Both the position numbers and the translations under genes were made by a program. Shown one piece after another: positions 26,328 through 35,559 of a DNA stretch of 64,000 nucleotides (its first letter is position 1; each line of letters starts with the position of its first letter). This DNA is from JAICMB01 sp963838885 (GTDB lineage Bacteria > Acidobacteriota > Terriglobia > Bryobacterales > Bryobacteraceae), in contig CAWITB010000039.1 in NCBI GenBank assembly GCA_963838885.1, forward strand, positions 186,001 to 250,000, written 5' to 3'. Below the pieces are notes generated by a model. The model was not told the DNA's origin, made no database searches, and saw only the letters and a list, made by a program, of their open reading frames with translations.

Positions 26328-28751
26328 ATGCCATTTCTATCGAAATACCGATCAATCCGGACCGCAGTCCGCCTAGTCGCAACGCTGCTGGCATGTAGCT
26401 TCCTGAGCATAGGACAGGAGGTTCTCAGCAACGACTCCGTAGTCAAAATGGTCAAGGCCCGCCTGGGCGAAGACCTGATCGTTGAGATGATTCGGAATCA
26501 ACCAGGCAAGTACACTCTGACCACCGACAGCCTGATCCAATTGAAGCAGCAAGGAGTGCCGGACAAGGTGCTGGCGGCAATGATCGCCAAGGGTTCCGGG
26601 ACCGGCCCTGGTGCGCCTGAGTCGGATAAGGGTTCCCATAGCGATCAGAGGCCGCCAGGCACTTGGGAATTCCACGAGGCTACAGACCCGATGACCGGCC
26701 AAGCCAGTATCGAAGCGTCCATGGTGACCAAGGCCGATCGCGACGGCTCGGTGGAAGTGAGCGCCAGATGCGGCGTTGCTCCCGAGGTGACGCAACTGGC
26801 GGACAGCTTGGATCCCCACTTTCTGACTTTTTACTTCGCGTATTCTTCCGACAAGGGGATTGTGCTGCATCGCTCCCCGGTGGACCAGACAATATCCCGT
26901 GCTCCCACAATTTTTGGGACGCGACTTGGCGACGATACGATCAGCGCCCCGACTTCCTGCGCCTGGTTGCGCGTGAAGATCGGCGACGCCGGTGCGGTCT
27001 CCGTGATGTCGAACGATTGCCGGACCGACCATGTGGCAGCGCTGGGCTTCGTCCAATTTCGGGCGCGCGATCTGACGAAGGCGTTGATGGGCCCGGCTGC
27101 CTCCAATCAAGGCATGGGCGCGCTGGCGGGCTTGGTGGGGGCAGTTTGCAGATGCAAAGACTCCTCCATCGCGACCATGACTCAAATTCTGAACGCGGGA
27201 TCGCTTTTGGTGGAACTGCCTCTCAGCAATGGTGTGGGAAGAGTGGTGGATGTGCGCGTTCAGGACCCAGGCTTTCGCCAGTTCGCCAGCAAGTGTCTGG
27301 CTTTCCCGGTACCTGAGTCCATGCGGCAGACTCACGTGACCGCTCCCAGTATCTCCCCTGCAACTCGCCCGGCACCCCCCCAAGTCGCCACTCGACCCGA
27401 ACTCCAGTTCACAGGAAGTCCCGAGGATTTCGCGAGGGCGTTCCCGGGCTTCTTGCAGCGCTCCAGCAGCGCCCTTGCTCTCGATTCGCGGCGCTACGAG
27501 AAAGAAAGCGCCGCCTTGATAGAGATTGTGAGAACGTGCGCGCGCATCACGCCGGAAATGGCGCAGCGCTCGATCGACCCTTACAGGCGCGAAAGGCTGC
27601 GCACACTGGGGGAGGAGTTCAAGGTTTGCGAGGCGAGCTGGGGCTACTCTTCGGTCTCCGACAAAGTGAAAGCCTCGGACCGGCTGACCGAAAGGGGGAT
27701 CGTCTATCAGATTAGGGCGGCGAACCACTGGCGGGATGGCTTCCTGATTCGTGTGTTGTTCACGGCGCTCAAATCGGACCCGGCGTTACCGCAAGCGAAT
27801 AGCCTCGACGACGCGATCCGGGCGGGATTTAACGCCCAAGGCATCGTGCTGGCGAAAATCCAGGGGTCTGGGAGCACCCCGGCTGTCCCTCCGGCCGCCG
27901 CGGCGGACGGTTCAACGAGGAGCCGGATCCGCGTTGCCGAGACCGCGCCTGATCGACCGCGTCCCGGAGTGAAGACGGAAGAGGAACTGCTCGCCGCGCT
28001 CGACAACAGCATCTGGATTCCGGACGGCCCGGTATCGGACAAGCAGCTTTACATCATCGCTGGTCCCTGCTGCGGCTACAGCCAGGCGTTGTACCGAATT
28101 TCTCGAAACCTGACCAATCATGTTCAGTTTCGCTGGGTAGAGATGGCGCCCACGGACAAGTCAAAATGTTTGGAGTATCTCGGGGAGTCGGCGATGCCCA
28201 GGAATACCGGACTGCTCGCAAAAATGTACGAAACTCTGGCTGAGCCGGCGGCTTTGCCAACCGCGCTCCGTGACAATGCGATCCGTTGGAATGCGGGAGT
28301 GGAGAGCGCGATTGCCGCGATCCTTCGTGAACTCGATCCGGCGCACGGCAAAGCGATTTCGTATCCGACGCTGGTATGGCTGGCCAAGGATGGTGTCCAC
28401 GTAAGCGTCCGGCCGGATCAGCCGAACAGCGTAAGCGCCATCCTCGAAAGCGTGGTCTCCAGGCCGGAAGCTGCGGCCATTACGCCGGCAGCCCGGATCC
28501 TGGTAACGGCAAGCTATCAGATACAGCCGATTCCACCGAAGTTCTATCTAGCCAAAGAGCCGGAGGTGGGGATCTACGCACTGCCTGATGTGAAAGCGCA
28601 GCTCATCTACACCTTGCCCAAAGACCGCGGCTATCGAGGGATTCGACGGGTCATTTGGCATGGAGAGTCGTGGATCGAGATTGCCGCCAGCAACGACACG
28701 TGGCGACCGGGAAACTTCGTACGGGAATCGCAAGTCTATCCGCAGCGCTGA
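26328..28751 (+). CDS. Secreted multidomain protein with N-terminal helical repeat, thioredoxin-like segment and SH3-like end
   Basis: 807 residues, signal peptide in the first 27 (LVATLLACSFLSIG). Residues about 32-90 carry the paired helical motif VVKMVKARLGEDLIVEMIR / DSLIQLKQQGVPDKVLAAMI, shared with the broken gene at 13.5 kb. The middle (about 100-500) is unrecognised. Near residue 570 KQLYIIAGPCCGYSQALYRI followed by a YPTLVWLAKDG strand resembles a thioredoxin-like thiol fold with CCxxS replacing CxxC. The end (EVGIYALPDVKAQLIYTLPK, WIEIAAS) looks like a bacterial SH3 domain. Function unknown. It lies between the intact TolC gene and its broken duplicate. Confidence 0.6.
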   Translation: MPFLSKYRSIRTAVRLVATLLACSFLSIGQEVLSNDSVVKMVKARLGEDLIVEMIRNQPGKYTLTTDSLIQLKQQGVPDKVLAAMIAKGSGTGPGAPESDKGSHSDQRPPGTWEFHEATDPMTGQASIEASMVTKADRDGSVEVSARCGVAPEVTQLADSLDPHFLTFYFAYSSDKGIVLHRSPVDQTISRAPTIFGTRLGDDTISAPTSCAWLRVKIGDAGAVSVMSNDCRTDHVAALGFVQFRARDLTKALMGPAASNQGMGALAGLVGAVCRCKDSSIATMTQILNAGSLLVELPLSNGVGRVVDVRVQDPGFRQFASKCLAFPVPESMRQTHVTAPSISPATRPAPPQVATRPELQFTGSPEDFARAFPGFLQRSSSALALDSRRYEKESAALIEIVRTCARITPEMAQRSIDPYRRERLRTLGEEFKVCEASWGYSSVSDKVKASDRLTERGIVYQIRAANHWRDGFLIRVLFTALKSDPALPQANSLDDAIRAGFNAQGIVLAKIQGSGSTPAVPPAAAADGSTRSRIRVAETAPDRPRPGVKTEEELLAALDNSIWIPDGPVSDKQLYIIAGPCCGYSQALYRISRNLTNHVQFRWVEMAPTDKSKCLEYLGESAMPRNTGLLAKMYETLAEPAALPTALRDNAIRWNAGVESAIAAILRELDPAHGKAISYPTLVWLAKDGVHVSVRPDQPNSVSAILESVVSRPEAAAITPAARILVTASYQIQPIPPKFYLAKEPEVGIYALPDVKAQLIYTLPKDRGYRGIRRVIWHGESWIEIAASNDTWRPGNFVRESQVYPQR

Positions 28752-28806
28752 CGGAACCTAAGCGTCTGAGCAACCCCACCCTGTTCATGCGGCGAGTTCC
28801 ATCCGC

Positions 28807-30057
28807 GCCCTGGCGCCCGGAACTCCCGCCCCTCCCCGTCTGACCCTCGACGAAGCCGAAGCCATCGCGCTCAAGAACCATCCCCAGATCGCGGCCGCGC
28901 AAAACGCCGCCGCCGCCGCCGGCCAGGGCGTCGTCAAGGCGCGCGCCGCTTACTATCCCGTCGTCCAAGGCGAGATCAGCGGCACGCAAGGATATTATCT
29001 GAGTCGCATCGGCGCGGGCGCCCTGCAGGTGTCCGTCTTGTTCAGCCGCTTCGGACAAGGATTCCAGCTTACGCAGCTCGTAACGGATTTCGGCAGAACC
29101 CGCAATCTGGTGGCGAATTCGAGATATCAGGCGTAGGCCGCGAACCAGCAGACGCAGGCGACGGTTTACAATGTGGCCCTGGGCGTCGACCGCGCCTATT
29201 TCGGCGTGCTGCAAGCGCAGGCCTATGTCACGGTCGCGAATCAGACCGTCGGCGCACGCCAGACATTGACGAATCAAGTCAACGCGCTCGCCAGAGCGCA
29301 GTTGAAATCGCAGGTGGACGTCAGCTTCGCCGAGGTGAATCTGTCGGAGGCGCAGCTTTTGCTCATCCGCTCGCAGGATGCCGTCCGGCGCGCCTACGCC
29401 GATCTCGCCCGCGCGCTCGGTAACGACCAGCCCGCGACATACCAATTGGCGGAAGTTCCCGCGCCGCCGCCGCCCGCGCCCGATCCCGCCGGTCTTATTG
29501 CCGAGGCGATTCAAGACCGTCCTGAATTGAAGGACCTGCGCCTGCGCTATCAGGCGGCGCAGTCCTTTGAACAAGCCGAGGCCGATCTGAAGCGCCCCGA
29601 CGTCAGCCTGGTCGCCGTAGGGGGCGGTCTGCCCTATTTGGATCAGACCCCGCGCGTGACGCCGCACGAGTACGAAGGCGTGGGCGTCAACGTCAACATA
29701 CCGATCTTTAACGGCCACCTGTTTTCCGCGCGCCGCCAAGCCGCCGAGTACCAGGCGGTCGCGGCAAATCAGCGCATCCGCGACCTGCAGCAGCAGATCG
29801 AGCGAGACGTACGCGCCGCCTGGATCACGGCGTCCACCGCATACCAGCGCATTCCCGTAACGGAGCAACTGCTGCGCCAGGCGCAACTTGCCCTCGACCT
29901 CGCCCAAGGCCGTTACCAGCTCGGCTTGGCCTCCATCGTCGAGGTCACGCAAGCGCAGCTCAACCTCACTCAGGCGCAGATCGAGAATGTCAGCGCGAAA
30001 TACGATTACGAAAGCGCCTACGCCGAGCTGCAGTACACGACCGGCGGCCTGCGCTGA
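28807..30057 (+). pseudogene. TolC-like outer membrane protein, duplicate copy with nonsense mutation and no signal peptide
   Basis: The reading frame follows the intact TolC gene from ALAPGTPAPPRLTLDEAEAI onward, but it lacks a signal peptide and start codon. It carries a TAG at 29134-29136 where the intact copy has CAG (Gln). After the stop, the frame is open to the normal end. Reinitiation at GTG 29173 could give a 294-residue C-terminal piece, which would not be exported. The first 190 bp differ noticeably from the intact copy while the last 1014 bp are almost identical. This is the signature of a recent recombination or gene conversion on top of an older duplication. Confidence 0.85.
29041..30054 (+). 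repeat. 1014-bp direct repeat, copy 2 (partner 25093-26106)
   Basis: See copy 1. This copy contains the C-to-T change that makes the stop codon at 29134-29136. Confidence 0.85.
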
Positions 30058-30115
30058 TAACGGCAGTATGCTTCAAGTCGCGAATGAGGGAGCTTGGGCG
30101 CGCTTCCCGAAGACG

Positions 30116-30904
30116 TTACGCGCGCGGAGCCTTCGGAAGGCCCAACAAGTACGTGAGATGCCCGGATGTTCCCGCGATACGGACGCGAGCCGCTGTCCAA
30201 CAGTAGTCGCTCAGACCTCGCGTTAGCTCCAACATTTCCGAAACAGTGTAGGCGCGGCATTGGGAGACCAAGCCGTCCCACAAACACGTAAGCGGGACCA
30301 GCGGTAACACGTACGTCCAAAGTAAGCGGCGCCACCGGAATGGGCGGATGAATGGAGTCGCGATGGCCACAAAGAGTGGCGTGAAGAAGAGCGGAATTAT
30401 TGTTGCCGGCGAACGCTCCGGAATCTCGAAAATCCCGATCGGTTGCCGTGCTTCGACAGCGCACTCGAGCACCGCACGCGCCGCCGCCGGGGCAAAGTGG
30501 TGAAAGGCGTTAAACATGGTCCTTAATCCCACCAGGTCTCCCGGCGTCTTGATTGCATCGACGGCATCCGAAATGTACGAAATGCCTGCCGGGTGCAGCG
30601 CGGACAAATAGCGAAAAGCGCTATGGTTCGGGTATTTGTCCGTCAACGTGAACCGTATGGAAATGCCCTCGCTCAGGAGGCCTTCATACACTGCCCGCAC
30701 GGGTCCTCCCGCGCCGGAACAAAGATCCACGACGTTCGCCGCGCTCGACTTTTGGAGAAAATTGCGCAGCAGATGGACGACCGGTTTGTGCAAAGCGAAC
30801 CGTGTCTCCATGAAATACAGGTAGTCGGTTGCAAGGTCCCGGATCGTCTGGGGGAACCAAGAGAGGTCTTCGAGTTCGAACATTTGCATCCGCGGCAGCG
30901 GCAT
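30116..30904 (-). CDS. SAM-dependent methyltransferase-like protein
   Basis: 262 residues from ATG 30904, with GGAG about 6 nt upstream. The Rossmann motif I region reads NVVDLCSGAGGPVRAVYEGL, followed by FTLTDKYPNHSAF (motif II acidic residue) and MFNAFHHFAPAAARAVLECA (motif IV). The second half has two hydrophobic stretches (PLFFTPLFVAIATPF and LLWTYVLPLVPLTCLWDGL), so it may associate with the membrane. Substrate unknown. It is divergent from endonuclease III, with about 100 bp between the starts. Longer upstream frames overlap that promoter region and were rejected. Confidence 0.7.
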   Translation of the reverse strand: MPLPRMQMFELEDLSWFPQTIRDLATDYLYFMETRFALHKPVVHLLRNFLQKSSAANVVDLCSGAGGPVRAVYEGLLSEGISIRFTLTDKYPNHSAFRYLSALHPAGISYISDAVDAIKTPGDLVGLRTMFNAFHHFAPAAARAVLECAVEARQPIGIFEIPERSPATIIPLFFTPLFVAIATPFIRPFRWRRLLWTYVLPLVPLTCLWDGLVSQCRAYTVSEMLELTRGLSDYCWTAARVRIAGTSGHLTYLLGLPKAPRA

Positions 30905-30991
30905 GTTTTCTCCGGCTCGCGCGCGCGAGATCCGAACCGCTGCCGGTTCGAAGTGTGAATCCAGTTCAACCGACTTCGGAACGGAACGGGG

Positions 30992-30997
30992 TAACAT
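30992..30997 (+). promoter_or_regulatory. -10-like TAACAT directly before the nth start
   Basis: TAACAT ends exactly 7 nt before GTG 31005; there is no Shine-Dalgarno sequence in the gap. Confidence 0.4.
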
Positions 30998-31004
30998 TCT
31001 CAGT

Positions 31005-31760
31005 GTGACAAAGCCGGCTCCAGCCGCGATGGCGACCGCCACTCCGCCCCGCCTCGTCCCCAAACCGAAAAGCGCCGCGGAACGCAAAGCTCGTCTCGCG
31101 AAAATCCTCCAGCTTCTCGATGCCATGTATCCGGGGGCCACCTGCGCCCTGCGGCATCGCAATCCCTGGGAACTGCTCGTTGCGACTATCCTTTCGGCGC
31201 AGTGCACGGACAAGCGCGTCAACGAGGTCACGCCCGAACTGTTCAGGAAATACCCCACGGTGGCGGATTTCGCGCACGCGAATCAGGCCGAAATGGCCCG
31301 CGACATCCGCCCGACGGGCTTCTTCAATAACAAATCGAAAGCCGTCATCGGCGCGGCTAAGAAGATCCTGAGCGAATTTGGCGGCGAGGTTCCGCGCACA
31401 ATGGAAGAGTTGTTGACAGTGCCCGGGGCCGCGCGCAAGACGGCCAATGTCGTGCTGGGAACCGCCTACGGCATCGCTTCGGGCGTCGTCGTGGACACGC
31501 ATGTGCAGCGCGTCTCGCGACGCCTCGATCTGACGAAAAACTCCGAGCCCGCCAAAATCGAGCAGGACCTTCTCAAGATTCTTCCGCAGGACCGCTGGAT
31601 CCTGTTCTCGCACCAACTGATTCTCCACGGCCGCGCTCTGTGCATCGCACGCAAACCAAAATGCGCCGAGTGCCGCCTCGACCCCATCTGCTATGCGAAA
31701 GACAAAACCATCACGGCCATTGGCAGCTCGCAACGGAGCACGAGCCTCAGCGCAACGTAA
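31005..31760 (+). CDS. nth: Endonuclease III (DNA glycosylase/AP lyase)
   Basis: 251 residues from GTG 31005; ATG 31029 is an alternative. Base excision repair enzyme removing oxidised pyrimidines. The helix-hairpin-helix and active site read TVPGAARKTANVVLGTA with the nucleophilic Lys145, and the catalytic Asp164 lies in VDTHVQRVSRRL. The C-terminal iron-sulfur cluster is intact: CIARKPKCAECRLDPIC gives the C-x6-C-x2-C-x5-C spacing. The usual GVGRKTA is GAARKTA here, a mild deviation. A -10-like box lies 7 nt before the GTG. Confidence 0.95.
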   Translation: MTKPAPAAMATATPPRLVPKPKSAAERKARLAKILQLLDAMYPGATCALRHRNPWELLVATILSAQCTDKRVNEVTPELFRKYPTVADFAHANQAEMARDIRPTGFFNNKSKAVIGAAKKILSEFGGEVPRTMEELLTVPGAARKTANVVLGTAYGIASGVVVDTHVQRVSRRLDLTKNSEPAKIEQDLLKILPQDRWILFSHQLILHGRALCIARKPKCAECRLDPICYAKDKTITAIGSSQRSTSLSAT

Positions 31761-31898
31761 CCGCTGCTCAGGGTTCGCGCCCGATGCGGAGGCGCTGTCC
31801 AGCCTGCCTCTTCGGGTCATAAGCGCCATCGAAGAGGTTCAAGCGAACAAAAACGGCCGCGCCGTCGTATCCTATAGCGGCCATCAGGAGCGCGTCAT

Positions 31899-32372
31899 AT
31901 GTATTGCGACCGTTGCGGAATCGAACTCCAGGATAATCAAAGCTTCTGCCCGCGATGCGGCAAAGCCTTCACACAAGCGCCCATGCTGCCGGCACGCGGC
32001 CGCATCGCGGGTCACATCCGCCTGCTAGGCATTCTATGGATTGCGATTTCCGCCTTCCGGCTGCTCCCCGCTCTGGTTCTGTTCACGATCACGCGCCCCG
32101 ATCTGCACGTCTTTCCCGCGGACGTGCCCGATTTCGTCCCAGTCTTGCTCCAGGGCGTGGCCACGGTGCTCCTGATTGCGGGCGGATTGGGCGTCGCGGC
32201 CGGCTGGGGCCTGCTCCAACGCCTCTCGTGGGCGCGCATGCTATCCATCGTCATGGGGTGCGTCGGCATGATCGACATGCCCTTCGGTACCGCGCTCGGC
32301 ATTTACACTTTATGGGTCCTGCTGCCGGCCAAGTCGGAAGAAGAATACCGCCAAATTTCGCAAGTTGCGTGA
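31899..32372 (+). CDS. Zinc-ribbon membrane protein
   Basis: 157 residues with AGGAG about 9 nt before ATG 31899. The N-terminus is a zinc ribbon (YCDRCGIELQDNQSFCPRCG, two CxxC knuckles). Four hydrophobic segments follow (HIRLLGILWIAISAFRLLPA, VPVLLQGVATVLLIAGGLGV, SIVMGCVGMIDMPFGTA, IYTLWVLL). This architecture is common among small acidobacterial membrane proteins of unknown role. No operon partner is obvious. Confidence 0.7.
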   Translation: MYCDRCGIELQDNQSFCPRCGKAFTQAPMLPARGRIAGHIRLLGILWIAISAFRLLPALVLFTITRPDLHVFPADVPDFVPVLLQGVATVLLIAGGLGVAAGWGLLQRLSWARMLSIVMGCVGMIDMPFGTALGIYTLWVLLPAKSEEEYRQISQVA

Positions 32373-32613
32373 GATCACGCGATTAAAATCCAGAGGCGTT
32401 CGAGGAGGCGGATGCGCGTCAAGAAGGCGGCCGGCGATGCGGCCTGGTCCGCTGTTAACGCCGCCCCGTGCATCAGGCGGCGGTGACTGCCGTTCGACAG
32501 GAAAGTTGCCGAGATCCTTCGCATCGGCCGCAAAACGCGCTGGCCGGAATCGGAGCTGTTCCGGACGGACTGAGGCGGCACGTCGGGTGCCACAAGTTCA
32601 CGAATACCGCATA

Positions 32614-33519
32614 CTATCTTCCGTGCGCCTTTGGGTGCGCCCGATCGTACACCGCCAGCAGGTCCGTCAGGGCCACCTGCGTGTACTTCTGGGTGGTGGA
32701 AAGCTTGGCGTGGCCGAGCAGTTCCTGAATGGCCCGCAGGTCCGCCCCATCGCTGAGCAGATGCGTCGCATAGGCGTGGCGCAGGCTGTGCGGGTGCAGC
32801 GACGAATCGCCGGTCAACATCGTCGCGTAGAATTTCACGATGGCGCGCGCCCCGCGTGGGCTCAGACGGTTGCCGCGGTAATTCAGAAAAAGGGCCCGCT
32901 CCTCCGGTTGCGGATGACGCACGGTCAAGTATTTCTGCAACGCCGCGGCGGCCTTAGATCCGAACGGAACCTGCCGCTCCTTCTTGCCTTTCCCGCGCAC
33001 GCGAATCCAGCGCTCGCCGAAATCGAAGTCCTCCAGGCTCAGCCCGCACAATTCGCCGATGCGCAGCCCGCAGCCGTATAGCATTTCCAAAATCGCCAAA
33101 TCGCGCGCCGGGAAAGGACGTTCCAACTCGCTCGTGGCCACACCGTCGATCAGGGTGCTGGTCTGCTCCGCCGTCAGCACCGAGGGCACGGTCTTCGGAG
33201 CCTTCGGCGTCCGCACCAGTTTCGCCGCGTTCACCTCGATGGCGCCTTCGCGCTGCATGAACTTGAACAGCGACCTTACAGCAGCCAGCTTGCGACGCAG
33301 CGTAACCGCCGTCAAGCGCTGCCGGTACAGCCCCCCGAGCCACTCCCGAATCACAAGCGCGTCGATCTCGTCTACGGGCGGCGCTTCGCCGTCCGGTGGC
33401 GTCAGGTATGCAAGAAACTGCCTCAGGTCGGACTCATAATTCCGCACCGTATGTTCCGATGCGTTGGCGCGCCGCAGCTCGCCGAGATACGCCTCGATAT
33501 AGCCCGCCAGGACGGTCAA
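32614..33519 (-). CDS. xerC: Tyrosine recombinase, XerC-like
   Basis: 301 residues from a TTG (33519) that overlaps the stop of the upstream aldo/keto reductase as TTGA, indicating translational coupling. The N-terminal SAM-like core-binding domain (YIEAYLGELRRANASEHTVR, AVRSLFKFMQREG) is followed by the catalytic domain. All catalytic residues are visible: Arg in CGLRIGELCGL, Lys in GKGKKERQVPFG, HSLRHAYATHLL, LGHAKLSTTQKYT with the nucleophilic Tyr. Length and motifs fit XerC/XerD, which resolve chromosome dimers at dif. No integrated element or att site is seen, so a housekeeping role is likelier than an integrase. Longer upstream frames are inside the aldo/keto reductase gene. Confidence 0.9.
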   Translation of the reverse strand: MTVLAGYIEAYLGELRRANASEHTVRNYESDLRQFLAYLTPPDGEAPPVDEIDALVIREWLGGLYRQRLTAVTLRRKLAAVRSLFKFMQREGAIEVNAAKLVRTPKAPKTVPSVLTAEQTSTLIDGVATSELERPFPARDLAILEMLYGCGLRIGELCGLSLEDFDFGERWIRVRGKGKKERQVPFGSKAAAALQKYLTVRHPQPEERALFLNYRGNRLSPRGARAIVKFYATMLTGDSSLHPHSLRHAYATHLLSDGADLRAIQELLGHAKLSTTQKYTQVALTDLLAVYDRAHPKAHGR

Positions 33520-34496
33520 GAATGCCCCAGTACGCCGTGGGGCTGGTAGGGATCCTCGAGCGCCTTGATCTCCGCGCCGTCCAGCTTCAGGTCCAGCGCC
33601 GCGACGGCGTCTTCGAGGTGCCGCATCTTGCTCGCGCCCACGATCGGCGCCGTGACGCCGGGCTGCTGCAGCAACCACGCAAGCGCGATTTGCGCGTTCG
33701 AGACCCCCCGCCGGCGCGCGATCCCGCTGACGCGCTCGACCACGGCGAAGTCCGATTCCTGGTAATAGAGCCGATGCGCAAAATCGTCCGTCTTGGAGCG
33801 AACCGTTTCTCCCCGGTCCTCCGGCCGCCTGTTGCCGGCTAGAAATCCGCGCGCCAGGGGACTCCATGGAATTACGGCGATCCCCTCCTCGCGGCAGAGC
33901 GGCAGCATCTCGCGCTCTTCTTCGCGATAGACCAGGTTGTAATGGTTTTGCATTGCGACGAAGCGCGTCAGCCCACGCTCGCCGGCCTTATAAAGCATCT
34001 TGGCGAACTGCCACGCGAACATTGACGAGGCCCCGATATACAGCGCCTTGCCGGACTTTACGACGTCGTCCAGCGCCTCCAGCGTTTCCTCGATCGGCGT
34101 CTCGTAATCGAAGCGGTGGATTTGATACAAATCGACGTAATCGGTTTGCAGCCGCCTCAGGCTGTCGTCGATCGCGTGCAGGATGTGCTTCCTCGATAAA
34201 CCGCGCTGGTTGGGATCGTCGCCCATGGGGTTGAAGACCTTGGTCGCAATCACGACGCGATCACGCGAGGCGAAGTCCTTCAGCGCGCGTCCTACGATCT
34301 CCTCGCTCACGCCGAGCGAATACATATCGGCGGTGTCGAAAAAATTAATTCCCAGCTCGAGCGCGCGGCGGATGAACGGCCGGCTCTCCTCTTCTTCGAG
34401 CACCCACTCGCGCCACTTCTTCGAGCCGTAGGTCATGGTGCCCAGGCAGATGCGCGAGACCTTCAAACCGGTTGATCCGAGCGTTACGTATTTCAT
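33516..34496 (-). CDS. Aldo/keto reductase
   Basis: 326 residues from ATG 34496 (MKYVTLGSTGLKVSRICLGT). It has an AKR (beta/alpha)8 barrel with the catalytic tetrad: Asp in NFFDTADMYSLG, Tyr in the same motif, Lys in VVIATKVF and His in YVDLYQIHRFD. Cofactor-binding residues lie in PIVGASKMRHLEDAV. It reduces aldehydes or ketones with NADPH; the substrate is unknown. The start is 2 bp after the DinB-like gene stop and the stop overlaps the recombinase start, so the three form an operon. Confidence 0.92.
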   Translation of the reverse strand: MKYVTLGSTGLKVSRICLGTMTYGSKKWREWVLEEEESRPFIRRALELGINFFDTADMYSLGVSEEIVGRALKDFASRDRVVIATKVFNPMGDDPNQRGLSRKHILHAIDDSLRRLQTDYVDLYQIHRFDYETPIEETLEALDDVVKSGKALYIGASSMFAWQFAKMLYKAGERGLTRFVAMQNHYNLVYREEEREMLPLCREEGIAVIPWSPLARGFLAGNRRPEDRGETVRSKTDDFAHRLYYQESDFAVVERVSGIARRRGVSNAQIALAWLLQQPGVTAPIVGASKMRHLEDAVAALDLKLDGAEIKALEDPYQPHGVLGHS

Positions 34497-34498
34497 TG

Positions 34499-34966
34499 TC
34501 AGTCGAACTCTCCCGCGGGAGCCGCCTGATCCGCGCCCACGCGGCCACAAACGATCTGCGCCTGGTAATAATTCTCGCTACGAATGGGGCGCCCGGCCAT
34601 GCGCCGCAGCATCGACATCTGCCCGGTGTGCGTCAGGGCATCGGCTATGGGACCCTGAAATATCTTCTCCGCGGACGCGCCGGTCACGCCGCCGGAAGCG
34701 AGCCCTCGGTCCAGCGTTTCGAGCGCCTGGAAAAATCGCGCGACCTCTTCATCCCACGCGAGCGGAGCCGAATCGCGCCACTCGCGCCTGCCCTCCGACA
34801 GGGCCAGCGCCCAATCAATCAGATCGCCCATGTGCGCCAGGATTTGCGCGGGCGTGCGCGTACCGGGAGACGCCTTGAACGACCCGAAATCGTTCGGCGC
34901 GCCGCGTAGCGCCTTCCCTGCGCGATAGGCCAGCGTGGCGATCGCGTGCCGCAGTAGAGAATCCAT
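34499..34966 (-). CDS. DinB-like (DUF1569/DinB_2 type) superfamily protein
   Basis: About 155 residues. It is a four-helix-bundle DinB-type protein: RTPAQILAHMGDLIDWALAL supplies the first metal-binding His, and GPIADALTHTGQMSMLRRMA the second region with His. These proteins often bind a metal and act as thiol-dependent S-transferases, but most are uncharacterised. The start is either ATG 34966 or GTG 34981 in the same frame. First gene of the operon with the aldo/keto reductase and recombinase. Confidence 0.75.
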   Translation of the reverse strand: MDSLLRHAIATLAYRAGKALRGAPNDFGSFKASPGTRTPAQILAHMGDLIDWALALSEGRREWRDSAPLAWDEEVARFFQALETLDRGLASGGVTGASAEKIFQGPIADALTHTGQMSMLRRMAGRPIRSENYYQAQIVCGRVGADQAAPAGEFD

Positions 34967-34981
34967 AACTTTGACTTTCAC

Positions 34982-35559
34982 ATGCTACCGCAGGCGCATA
35001 CTAAGGCACTCCGCCTCTCACGTACGCCGCTTGCAGCAGCACGCCCGCGACAATCAGTCGCCAGCGCCTGGGACTCTGCCATCGCGCAAAAGATGAGCGG
35101 GCGCCCCCATTGAGGAGCACAAAACGAATGGTTGATCTGGTCCGATGCCGCAGGGAAGCGTGCTCGCGAAACTTCAGCTCCATGCCGGGGTGCAATGACA
35201 ACGACGAGCTCGCCGGCCGCATCGCGGGAGATGCCGATGCGGCCAAGTCCGCTCGCCAAGCTGATGAAGGGCATGCCCGGCGAACGCCCGCTTGAGACCG
35301 CCGGAGAGCTGCATTACGTTCATCGCAACCGCTTGAGTTTCCAGCTTAGCCCGAGGTTAGCCGCGAGATTGATCTCGGCCAGCGGGACAAGCTCGCCTTG
35401 GACCTGACAAATGCCGGAGCCGAAATAAATCCGCTCACGTCGCGGATGCGGGCGCATCCCGCCATCCGGATGCGCTAACGAGACTGCGTAAACGGGAGAT
35501 TAAAGTTTGAAACTGAACTACTACCAAGATCCCATCTGTCTCGAAAAAGTCGTTGCCGG
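34982..35559. other. Intergenic region with degraded coding remnants
   Basis: No intact gene. At 35033-35057 a 25-bp stretch is identical to 53278-53302, the 3' end of the SMR-like gene, and the translated flank (RRWRLIVAGVLLQ) matches its last helix (ALIVAGVLLL). This suggests a residual copy. Further right, minus-strand fragments such as LAANLGLSWKLKRLR (near 35340) look like the end of an unidentified protein. Confidence 0.4.

Noticed and set aside
28651..29952. Long minus-strand frames opposite both TolC copies
   Set aside because: They are conserved between copies only because the DNA is duplicated; no family similarity.
32375..32613. Fragment with PFDRKVAEILRIGRKTRW resembling an excisionase-type helix-turn-helix
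   Set aside because: Too short, no start or partner, and the match is to generic helix-turn-helix spacing only.
32614..33519. Tyrosine recombinase as the integrase of a mobile island
   Set aside because: It is embedded in a housekeeping-type operon, matches XerC length and motifs, and no attachment-site duplication or phage gene was seen.
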